Source: Celerinatantimonas diazotrophica (GTDB lineage Bacteria; Pseudomonadota; Gammaproteobacteria; Enterobacterales; Celerinatantimonadaceae). From it: a stretch of 64,000 bases of DNA. The stretch lies in the NCBI RefSeq assembly GCF_004339545.1, contig NZ_SMGD01000011.1:124001-188000 (forward strand), written 5' to 3'. The position numbers and the translations under genes are program-made. The notes below the pieces were generated by a model. That model was given only the letters and a program-made list of their open reading frames with translations. It made no database searches and was not told the origin of the DNA. Positions 57,063-64,000 of the stretch are shown here, piece after piece (position 1 is the stretch's first letter; every line of letters begins with the position of its first letter).

Positions 57063-57806
57063 TTGAAAGTGGCATTGGTAACTGGCGGTTCTAAAGGCAT
57101 CGGTTTACACGTGGTGCTTCGGCTTGTCAGGCAAGGAATTAAAGTAGTAACTTGTTCTCGCGCAAAAGAGAACTGGTTGAATTCGATTAACGAATTTCCA
57201 GAGCTGAATGTTGTTGACTACCAGAGCACAGATATTGCCGATGAGCAACAACTAGCAAGGCTATTTGACTATATTCGTGAACACTACGAAAAATTAGACA
57301 TGGCAGTCAATAACGCCTCACCGGCTATTGTGTCATGTGGTTATTTACCTCAGGTTGAAGTCTCACTACTGAAAGAAACGCTTCATGTAGATTTCTGGTG
57401 TCAAGTCTTATGCTTGAGATCTGAGCTAAAATTAATGGGATCTGGCGCATCCATCGTCAATATCAGCTCCGTTAATGGGGTTAGACCAACCCCAAATGCA
57501 GCAATGTATAGCGCTTCTAAACATGCTCTTGAAGGACTAACTCGGTCTGTCGCTTTAGAAAGTATTCGCTCTGGCATCCGAATTAATGCGGTTGCTCCCG
57601 GAGTCACGTGGACACCTCGTTGGGAAGAAAGACAACTTAAAACACCTAATATCCGCGATGACGTATCAGAAGCTGTCCCTATCAAACGTTTTGGGAAAAT
57701 TGAAGAAATTGTTAACGCAGTAGACTTTCTATTATCTGACCAGGCCAGTTATATAGTGGGTCATACACTAGTCGTTGATGGAGGCCTATCACTAACATCA
57801 AAATAG
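57063..57806 (+). CDS. Short-chain dehydrogenase/reductase (SDR) of unknown substrate
   Basis: This 247-residue classical SDR has the cofactor motif TGGSKGIG, the NNASP motif, the catalytic Ser in VNISSVNGV, the YSASK pair and the C-terminal VVDGGLS. CSR after the third strand suggests NADP(H). It resembles 3-oxoacyl-ACP reductase-type SDRs, but the substrate is not recognisable. The start is TTG 57063, after AAAAGGAACCTTAAA. It stands alone between ampG and panE, with gaps on both sides. Confidence 0.88.
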   Translation: MKVALVTGGSKGIGLHVVLRLVRQGIKVVTCSRAKENWLNSINEFPELNVVDYQSTDIADEQQLARLFDYIREHYEKLDMAVNNASPAIVSCGYLPQVEVSLLKETLHVDFWCQVLCLRSELKLMGSGASIVNISSVNGVRPTPNAAMYSASKHALEGLTRSVALESIRSGIRINAVAPGVTWTPRWEERQLKTPNIRDDVSEAVPIKRFGKIEEIVNAVDFLLSDQASYIVGHTLVVDGGLSLTSK

Positions 57807-58233
57807 CTTGGGATAACATGAGTAATCATTAGACCATGGCTGCTGAATAAAAACGAGTTCTCGTAGAGCCAGCAAATTATCGCAATCAATTGGGTAAGTA
57901 GTTTTAATCACAGTACTCACATAAGGTTTAATCACCTGACTCCGCTATACTCTCTGTTTGTCTCCCCCCAACTAACATTCAATGACCAACGACGGTTAAC
58001 AGAAGTAGTAATGCACAACGAATAGCATCACGAAGCCATTAACAGCATTCACATGACAGCATTGAAGGCTTGACTCATAGTGGCGACCTTCATCAATTCA
58101 TCGTTCAAAAACCAAGCATAATAATACTAATTTTTAATATTAATTATGTTATCCATAAAAATATGGCTACCGCTAAAATCGCTGAATGGTTATTCTCTAT
58201 ATGAGCACTGACATCAGCACAGAGGAGAGGATG
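57807..58233. other. Intergenic region without recognised gene
   Basis: About 430 bp between the SDR gene and panE contain stop codons in all frames and no element I recognise. A small dyad TGAAGG/CCTTCA spans about 58062-58091. The right end is AT-rich and probably holds the panE promoter. Confidence 0.5.
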
Positions 58234-59121
58234 ATGCATTGGGGCATTTTAGGAGATGGTGCAATTGGGGGATTATATGCCATGTCTCTCTACCATGCTG
58301 GATATCCAGTGACGCTCGTGATGAGCAACGAGTTTTCACAAGGGCAATCATTCCGGCAGCTGACCTATGAAAACGAGCAAACCCATTATCAAGCTGAATT
58401 ACCGATTGAACAGACCACAGATCACTGCGATATATTGCTCATTTGCACCAAAAGCTATCAAGTTCTAGACGCGCTGCAAACCATTCATCTGACTCAAAAC
58501 TGTGAGTTACTCACACTGCATAACGGCATGGGGCCTCAGCAGAAGATCCTGAATCGTTATCCAGACCACTCTCTTTGGGCTGGCACAACGACTCATGGTG
58601 CTAAACGCCAAAGTAACCATATTATTCATCATGGCAGTGGTATCACTACCATTGGACGTTATCCGAAAAATCACCATACGGCCCCCTGCCCGACTTGGCT
58701 AGACGATCTGAACAACGCCTTACCAGAGGTTATCTTCGATGAAAACATAGAAATTGCCCTTTGGCGTAAACTAGCCATTAACTGTGTTATTAATCCATTA
58801 ACGGCTATTGACCAATGTTTAAATGGCGAACTTCTAAGCCCCAGTTATCAACCTGTTATTCGCGAATTGTGTTATGAAATCAGTCAAGTTGCAAATGCTT
58901 GCCAAATACCATTAAGCTGTGGCGAAATAGAACAACTGGTGCAACAAGTTTGTAAACAGACAGCCAAGAATCATTCGTCAATGGCGCAAGATGTCTATTA
59001 TCGCCGCCCAACCGAAATTAAGCTGATTAATGGTTATATTGTAGAGATGGCCAAGCGTTATAATCTGGATGTTCCATTTAATAGGCATCTTGTTAAGAAC
59101 CTAACAACAGGAGAGTTCTGA
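58234..59121 (+). CDS. panE: 2-dehydropantoate 2-reductase
   Basis: This 295-residue NADPH enzyme makes pantoate for coenzyme A synthesis. It begins MHWGILGDGAIGGLYA (cofactor fold) and has THNGMG-like LHNGMGPQQ, TTTHGAKR and WRKLAINCVINPLTAI with the catalytic Lys. The second of two adjacent ATGs (58234) is chosen, after GAGGAGAGGATG; upstream in-frame ATGs are less family-like. Its TGA overlaps the yajL ATG by one base. Confidence 0.94.
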   Translation: MHWGILGDGAIGGLYAMSLYHAGYPVTLVMSNEFSQGQSFRQLTYENEQTHYQAELPIEQTTDHCDILLICTKSYQVLDALQTIHLTQNCELLTLHNGMGPQQKILNRYPDHSLWAGTTTHGAKRQSNHIIHHGSGITTIGRYPKNHHTAPCPTWLDDLNNALPEVIFDENIEIALWRKLAINCVINPLTAIDQCLNGELLSPSYQPVIRELCYEISQVANACQIPLSCGEIEQLVQQVCKQTAKNHSSMAQDVYYRRPTEIKLINGYIVEMAKRYNLDVPFNRHLVKNLTTGEF

Positions 59122-59699
59122 TGGTTAATGTCATGGTAGCCCTAGCTCCGGGAAGCGAAGAGATAGAGACAGTTAGTTTAGTCGATACGCTTCGTCGTGG
59201 AGAATTTATCGTAGATTTAGTCAGTGTAGGGGATGAGCTTGAAATCACCTGCTCACGAGGTGTTAGGCTCATCGCGGATAAATTACTCACCGATGTCAAT
59301 ATTGATGATTACCAGCTTTTAGTGATACCAGGCGGAGCTGGCGGTAGTGAATTTATGCGTAATACGCCAGAATTTATCGAGTTTATTAAAGACTTTTACC
59401 AACCCCCGAAATATATTGCCGCAATCTGTGCAGCCCCTGCATTGGTATTGCATGCTAATCGAATTTGCCCGCAAGCAACTATGACGAGCCACCCTTCTTT
59501 CTTTTCTGATCTGGATGAAAAATATCGCAGTGAACAACGTGTTGTCGTTGATCACAAACATCGCGTAATTACTAGTCGTGGACCGGGAACGGCGATTGAA
59601 TTTGCTCTAGAATTGCTTGCCCAATTAGGCAGTGAGGAGCTGGCCCGGCAAGTTGCCGAGCCAATGCTATGTGCGGGAATTGATCAACGATTCCGATAA
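59121..59699 (+). CDS. yajL: DJ-1/PfpI family protein YajL
   Basis: This 192-residue DJ-1-like protein is linked to oxidative-stress protection and protein repair. The nucleophile Cys103 is in [11 protein letters not shown], with Glu15 (PGSEEIE) nearby. [15 protein letters not shown] is conserved. It is coupled to panE and overlaps the end of the convergent thiI gene by 16 bp; panE/yajL/thiI order is shared with E. coli. Confidence 0.94.
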   Translation: MVNVMVALAPGSEEIETVSLVDTLRRGEFIVDLVSVGDELEITCSRGVRLIADKLLTDVNIDDYQLLVIPGGAGGSEFMRNTPEFIEFIKDFYQPPKYIAAICAAPALVLHANRICPQATMTSHPSFFSDLDEKYRSEQRVVVDHKHRVITSRGPGTAIEFALELLAQLGSEELARQVAEPMLCAGIDQRFR

Positions 59700-61135
59700 A
59701 CGCCAACATTACTATGGCCTTGTTCTTTAAGGTACAAGGCCTGCAATTTACTCATGACACCGCGCTCACAATAGAGTAAGTAATGTTTATCTTTCTCTAA
59801 TTCGAGGAATTTTGTTCCCAATTTAAAAAATGGGATATGCAAGATCTGCGCACCATCTATTTCCAAAGGTTTATTTTCGGTTTCCTCATCGGAGCGAATA
59901 TCAATTACAATCTGCTCAGATGAAACTTCATTAACCGTATCAACCTCAACCACTTCAGCATTACTTTGCCGACCGATATCGCGAATATCAACCATTCGAG
60001 CCTGCGCTACCACTTGCTCAAGTATGGTTGTATCGAAATGAGCTTCTTCAGCTAACAATTTACTTTCAACCGCTTTTACCGTTGGTTTACGTGAGATCAC
60101 CCCACAATATTCGGGCATTGTCTCCGCAATATCGGCAGTCCCAATACGTCTGGCACTATCAATAATATCCTGCTTATCGCGAGCAATAAGTGGGCGCAAA
60201 ATGAGCGTTTCTGTAACTTTGTCAATCATCGATAAGTTGGTCAAGGTCTGACTTGAAACCTGCCCTACCGCTTCGCCCGTAACCAATGCCGGGATATCAT
60301 AGTGTTGCGCAACTTTCGCGGCAGCACGCATCATCATTCGTTTTAAAACCACCCCCATCTGGGAATCGTCTACTTTAGTGAGGATCTCAGCGACAACTGG
60401 CTCAAAATCGATCGTGACAAATTTAACTCGATGTGATGAACCATATTTTTGCCATAGGTAGTGCGCCATCTGTTTGACACCAATCTCATGAGCTGCGCCC
60501 CCCAGATTGAAAAAACAATAATGAACACGTGAACCACGACGAATCAATTCATAACTGGAAACCCCAGAATCAAAGCCCCCAGAAATCAGCGACAACACAC
60601 TTTCCTGAGTAGCAATAGGGAAACCGCCAATACCTTGATGCTGATGAGTCACCACATACAAATGTTGATTTTCAATCTCAAGTCGAACCGTTACGTCTGG
60701 CTGTTTAAGTTTCACTCCAGCGGCATCGGTAAACTGATTTAGCCCACCACCGATATAACGCTCAGCCTCAACGGAGGTGAAGTCATGCTCACCTACCCGA
60801 CGTACCCGAACACAAAATGTTTTACCCGCAAGTTTATCTTTCCATACTTGATGGGTTAATTCATAAGCATTATGCAGATCGGTAAACTCAAAACTACTCA
60901 CTTCCAAAAAATGCTGAATACCAGGAGTGCTTTTCAATGCTTCTACTAAAGCATCACGTTTATCCGGTTCACGACTTGTGACAACCAGATGATCCCAATC
61001 GCGGCTAACACGGATATTTTCATCGATTTGATTGAGCACATTGCGAATATTACCCTGCAGCATTTTACTAAAACGCTGACGGACAGGTCGGCTTTTTATA
61101 GTAATTTCAGGGAATAGTTTGATAATAAATTTCAT
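59684..61135 (-). CDS. thiI: tRNA 4-thiouridine synthetase ThiI
   Basis: This 483-residue enzyme makes s4U8 in tRNA and passes sulfur to thiamine thiazole synthesis. An N-terminal ferredoxin-like/THUMP region, the PP-loop [10 protein letters not shown] and a C-terminal rhodanese domain with the catalytic Cys in [12 protein letters not shown] are present, as in E. coli. The start at 61135 gives [19 protein letters not shown]; a longer frame is not conserved. Confidence 0.96.
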   Translation of the reverse strand: MKFIIKLFPEITIKSRPVRQRFSKMLQGNIRNVLNQIDENIRVSRDWDHLVVTSREPDKRDALVEALKSTPGIQHFLEVSSFEFTDLHNAYELTHQVWKDKLAGKTFCVRVRRVGEHDFTSVEAERYIGGGLNQFTDAAGVKLKQPDVTVRLEIENQHLYVVTHQHQGIGGFPIATQESVLSLISGGFDSGVSSYELIRRGSRVHYCFFNLGGAAHEIGVKQMAHYLWQKYGSSHRVKFVTIDFEPVVAEILTKVDDSQMGVVLKRMMMRAAAKVAQHYDIPALVTGEAVGQVSSQTLTNLSMIDKVTETLILRPLIARDKQDIIDSARRIGTADIAETMPEYCGVISRKPTVKAVESKLLAEEAHFDTTILEQVVAQARMVDIRDIGRQSNAEVVEVDTVNEVSSEQIVIDIRSDEETENKPLEIDGAQILHIPFFKLGTKFLELEKDKHYLLYCERGVMSKLQALYLKEQGHSNVGVYRNR

Positions 61136-61237
61136 GATGGTTACGGCGCTAAAAAATTCGCGCCGATTATACACTGCTCAACTCAGAATGTGTATGCGCA
61201 TTAGCCTATCCCTGCATTTTAGCTAATGCCCTTAGCA

Positions 61238-62158
61238 CTAATCATCGCTTAGCGGAGTCACCTGCAACTGACGAGACACTTTCGGTTTACCTTGCATAAT
61301 ACTAATTTCAACCCGGCGATTTTCAGCCCGATGAGCAGGTGTGTCATTTTTGACCAGTGGATCAGTATCCGCCAAACCTCGCACCACCAACCGATTCTGA
61401 TTGAACCCTTTGACTTGAATCATCACCTGCGCTACCGATACAGCTCGTTGTGCCGAGAGATCCCAGTTAGAACGATACAACTCAGAATCTGCAGGTTGAT
61501 TATCGGTGTTTCCAGAAACGGTGACGATCCCAGGAATATCTTTAATCACCTCCGCAATTTTACGGATGATCGGCCGAAATTGTGGCTGTAAGAAGGCTGA
61601 CCCTGAAGGAAACGAACCTTTTTCTCGTATCCGAATGATAATCTGTTGGCCAAGCGACTCAACTTCTAACGCCCCTTCTTTGATTTCTGTTTTTAATTGA
61701 ACCGCAATCCGTTTTGCCATCTCATTTTGAGACTGTGTTGCTTCCGGAATAGGGCGTTTATCCGTCTGTGGTGTCCGGCCACCATCCTGCTTAGCAGAAG
61801 TTCGCTCATTCCCACCGGATTTAGCATCATCACCTTTTTGAAAATCCAGTTCGGTCTGAGTCATGTCAACCGTTTGTTGCATAATGGTTTCAATCGGTGT
61901 TGGCTCAGGTCGGCCTGGACGAAAATTCATCGCGATTACCGAAGTCCCTTTAGGGATATCTTTCACTTCCAGCTGATTTTGTACACCAAAGGCATATTTC
62001 ATTGACCCAGCAATCTGCTTAAACTTAAGCACATCCATTTCTGAAAATGACAGAAGTAATACAAAAAAACATAACAACAGCGACATCAAATCAGAAAAAG
62101 TAGCCATCCACGCAGGTAAACCGGGGGGACATTTGCACTCTTGCTCGTCATCATCCAT
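61238..62158 (-). CDS. pomB: Sodium-type flagellar stator protein PomB
   Basis: This 306-residue stator B subunit has one N-terminal helix with the ion-binding Asp23 in TFSDLMSLLLCFFVLLLSF and a long linker rich in charged residues. Its C-terminal OmpA-like peptidoglycan domain has VSGNTDNQPADSELY and NRRVEISIM. Cys residues near the helix (EQECKCPPG) and similarity to Vibrio PomB favour sodium over proton use. It lies 12 bp after pomA. Confidence 0.94.
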   Translation of the reverse strand: MDDDEQECKCPPGLPAWMATFSDLMSLLLCFFVLLLSFSEMDVLKFKQIAGSMKYAFGVQNQLEVKDIPKGTSVIAMNFRPGRPEPTPIETIMQQTVDMTQTELDFQKGDDAKSGGNERTSAKQDGGRTPQTDKRPIPEATQSQNEMAKRIAVQLKTEIKEGALEVESLGQQIIIRIREKGSFPSGSAFLQPQFRPIIRKIAEVIKDIPGIVTVSGNTDNQPADSELYRSNWDLSAQRAVSVAQVMIQVKGFNQNRLVVRGLADTDPLVKNDTPAHRAENRRVEISIMQGKPKVSRQLQVTPLSDD

Positions 62159-62170
62159 AAAACCCCCTCA

Positions 62171-62929
62171 TTACTCTGCAGATACTTCACGCTTAGAGGA
62201 CTGCAAATAGTTTTTCAGCAATCCTTCAATGACCCTAGGGTTCAGTCCATCCTGAATACCGAGTACCGCATCCACAATTAACGCGCGATTAAGTGCCTCT
62301 TCAGCGGAACGGAGATCCAATTTATTGGCAATAGGGATTGCCACCATATTGGCCATAATTGCCCCATACAATGTAGTTAACAGTGCCACGGCCATTGCCG
62401 GACCAATTGCCTTAGGGTCAGACATGTTCGAGAGCATTGCAACCAGACCAATCAATGTACCAATCATCCCCATTGCAGGTGCCACATCACCAATCGCTTT
62501 AAAGATACTAGAGCCGACTTCGTGGCGCTCAACCGTTAATGCAATATCTTTTTTCAATGTACTACGGACCACTTCGGCATCATAACCATCAACAAGCATC
62601 CCCACCCCTTTGGCCATAAATGCATTGGGGATCTCCGCTTCTTCTAGGGCCAAAAATCCCCCCTTACGGGCAGAGTCAGCTAATTCGACAGATTTTTGAA
62701 TGAGCTCATTGGGTTTATCAGCTTTAAATAAAAATGCTTTGGCAGCGATCTTTGCAGCACCCAGAAATTGCCCAAGGTTATATTTCATTAAGACCACAAA
62801 CAGTGACCCACAGATCACAATCAGAATAGATGGAACATCCACAAACGCACTTATGTCGCCGCCCATCACCATTGCCATCAGTACGAAAGCAAAACTCCCT
62901 AACAGGCCCACTAGCGTAGCTAAATCCAC
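62171..62929 (-). CDS. pomA: Sodium-type flagellar stator protein PomA
   Basis: This 252-residue stator A subunit has four membrane helices. It is very close to Vibrio PomA (MDLATLVGLLGSFAFV, KAFLFKADKPNEL, GDVAPAMGMIGTLIGLVAML, AVALLTTLYGAI). The start is GTG 62929, after AAAAGGAAGGGCGCT. The pomAB pair lies beside xseB-ispA as in Vibrio. No other flagellar gene is in the window. Confidence 0.95.
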   Translation of the reverse strand: MDLATLVGLLGSFAFVLMAMVMGGDISAFVDVPSILIVICGSLFVVLMKYNLGQFLGAAKIAAKAFLFKADKPNELIQKSVELADSARKGGFLALEEAEIPNAFMAKGVGMLVDGYDAEVVRSTLKKDIALTVERHEVGSSIFKAIGDVAPAMGMIGTLIGLVAMLSNMSDPKAIGPAMAVALLTTLYGAIMANMVAIPIANKLDLRSAEEALNRALIVDAVLGIQDGLNPRVIEGLLKNYLQSSKREVSAE

Positions 62930-63199
62930 AGCGCCCTTCCTTTTCTAAAGATCTTTAGTGTTATTCACGCCCATACATTTGAACGAACTCATTTATACAT
63001 TATGAACAATAATCTACAATAGCTATCGGTTAAGAAAATAAATACTTTAATGCTAGTCGCTTATGTCATTATGATCCGCTCTGATTGCACCATCATGAAT
63101 TTGACCTAAGTAAAATTCACATTGATTCTTAGCACGAAGACACGCGATAATTTTACTTGTGCCGCGATTCATAATTTTAGTCAATTTTCAGGAGATTCA

Positions 63200-63445
63200 A
63201 TGGCAGCCAAAAAACCAGAAAATATGAGCTTTGAAGAATCACTAAGTGAACTGGAGCAATTGGTCAAAGAACTTGAGCAGGGAGATCTGCCCTTAGAGCA
63301 AGCCATGAAACATTTTGAACGAGGCATTGCACTGGCGAATGCCGGTCAACAAAAACTCTCAAGTGCTGAACAACAGATTAAAGTCTTACGTGAAAATACC
63401 CCTGAAGCACCATTAGATGAGCTATCAAAAGGGGATGCTTTGTGA
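63200..63445 (+). CDS. xseB: Exodeoxyribonuclease VII small subunit
   Basis: This 81-residue subunit has the signature FEESLSELEQLVKELEQGDLPLEQAM and a helical hairpin. The start at 63200 follows CAGGAGATTCA; an upstream extension of 26 codons is not conserved. It overlaps ispA by 4 bp (GTGA), the standard xseB-ispA coupling. Confidence 0.95.
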   Translation: MAAKKPENMSFEESLSELEQLVKELEQGDLPLEQAMKHFERGIALANAGQQKLSSAEQQIKVLRENTPEAPLDELSKGDAL

Positions 63446-64000
63446 GTGAATGTTTACAAACAATCTTAGAAAGCTATCGTGAACGTGTCGATACTTTTAT
63501 TCTTCAGCAACTCAATTCACTAGAAGCAAATGCCCCGGTTTTACGTGATGCAATGCGTTATTCTCTCGTTTTGGGAGGCAAACGAATTCGTCCAGTATTG
63601 GTTTATTTAACGGCAGAACTGAATCAGGCCCCGACTCAACAAGTCGATTATGTCGCCGCCGCAGTCGAGGCGATTCATGCGTATTCGTTAATTCATGATG
63701 ACCTACCAGCAATGGATGACGATAAGCTTCGTCGTGGTCAACCCACCTGCCATATTGCCTTTGATGAAGCCACCGCGATATTAGCTGGGGATGCTCTGCA
63801 ATCGTGGGCCTTTACTTTACTCACCCAAGCGCAGCAAATTCCTGCTCACACACGCCTAACGATGGTCCAGACGTTATCTCAAGCGGCTGGTCTGCAAGGA
63901 ATGTGTGCCGGGCAATCTATCGATATTATGGCAACTGGCCAACGTCAGTCACTCGAAGAGCTGGAACAAATGCATCGGCTCAAAACTGGCGCTTTGATCA
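63442..64000 (+). CDS. ispA: Farnesyl diphosphate synthase, N-terminal part (cut by window edge)
   Basis: About 186 codons are present before the window ends. The frame starts at GTG 63442 (ECLQTILESYRERVDTFI) and has RYSLVLGGKRIRPVLVY, the first Asp-rich motif HDDLPAMDDD with RRGQPT, and ILAGDALQSWAF. These are typical of IspA, which makes the C15 isoprenoid for quinones and undecaprenyl phosphate. The second Asp-rich motif lies beyond the edge. Confidence 0.95.
   Translation, partial: MSECLQTILESYRERVDTFILQQLNSLEANAPVLRDAMRYSLVLGGKRIRPVLVYLTAELNQAPTQQVDYVAAAVEAIHAYSLIHDDLPAMDDDKLRRGQPTCHIAFDEATAILAGDALQSWAFTLLTQAQQIPAHTRLTMVQTLSQAAGLQGMCAGQSIDIMATGQRQSLEELEQMHRLKTGALI

Noticed and set aside
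57807-58233. Decayed insertion sequence between the SDR gene and panE
   Set aside because: No transposase-like peptide appears in any frame and no paired ends are seen; only one small dyad is present.
1-64000. CRISPR array, prophage, toxin-antitoxin or defence system
   Set aside because: No regularly spaced repeats, phage structural genes, recombinases or typical defence proteins were found among the genes, which are nearly all recognisable core functions.

Overview
The window is a contiguous stretch of a gammaproteobacterial chromosome with moderate, slightly AT-leaning composition. Crl and FrsA are gammaproteobacterial, Na+-NQR and PomA/PomB indicate sodium-driven energetics and motility, and gene order repeatedly matches Enterobacterales and Vibrionales (miaB-ybeZ-ybeY-ybeX-lnt, leuS-lptE-holA-nadD, rsfS-rlmH-mrdA-mrdB, dacA-ybeD-lipB-lipA, gpt/frsA/crl/proBA, bolA-nqrABCDEF-nqrM-dinB, pomAB/xseB-ispA). 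A marine or estuarine relative of Vibrionales or Alteromonadales fits best. An ACC deaminase hints at plant or rhizosphere contact (a Celerinatantimonas-like organism is my guess), but the sequence alone cannot settle the genus.

Layout. 1-8.3 kb: a minus-strand peptide ABC transporter operon ending in two M20 metallopeptidases, with a divergent LysR regulator. 8.4-12 kb: ACC deaminase acdS with its divergent Lrp-type regulator, a MetE-like methyltransferase behind MetJ-type boxes, and a GNAT acetyltransferase. 12.3-13.1 kb: a six-gene tRNA cluster (Met, Leu, Gln, Gln, Met, Gln) that looks like two transcription units. 13.1-36 kb: ubiquinone hydroxylase, tRNA/rRNA maturation, envelope and cell-wall genes (lnt, lptE, mrdAB, mltB, rlpA, dacA), lipoate synthesis and sstT. 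36-45.5 kb: proBA, crl, frsA, gpt, a purine permease, pepD and dinB. 45.6-53 kb: nqrM, the Na+-NQR operon, bolA and an AlkB-like gene. 53-59.7 kb: rlmG, yajG, a cyclophilin, ampG, an SDR enzyme, panE and yajL. 59.7-64 kb: thiI, the sodium motor genes pomAB, xseB and the start of ispA.

Most of the window is ordinary core genome; I found no CRISPR array, prophage, toxin-antitoxin or defence system. The most unusual structure is a family of about 266-270 bp inverted-repeat elements (MITE-like), present in three full-size copies plus one 67 bp derivative. Each full copy lies upstream of a plus-strand gene (miaB, rsfS, pepD), and two internal hairpins are conserved by paired base changes. Other points worth a second look are a LexA-type SOS box close to the dinB start, MetJ-type boxes at the MetE-like gene, a hairpin enclosing the acdS ribosome binding site, the absence of apbE from its usual place after nqrF, a tRNA-Met remnant, and an orphan terminator that may end an unannotated small RNA.
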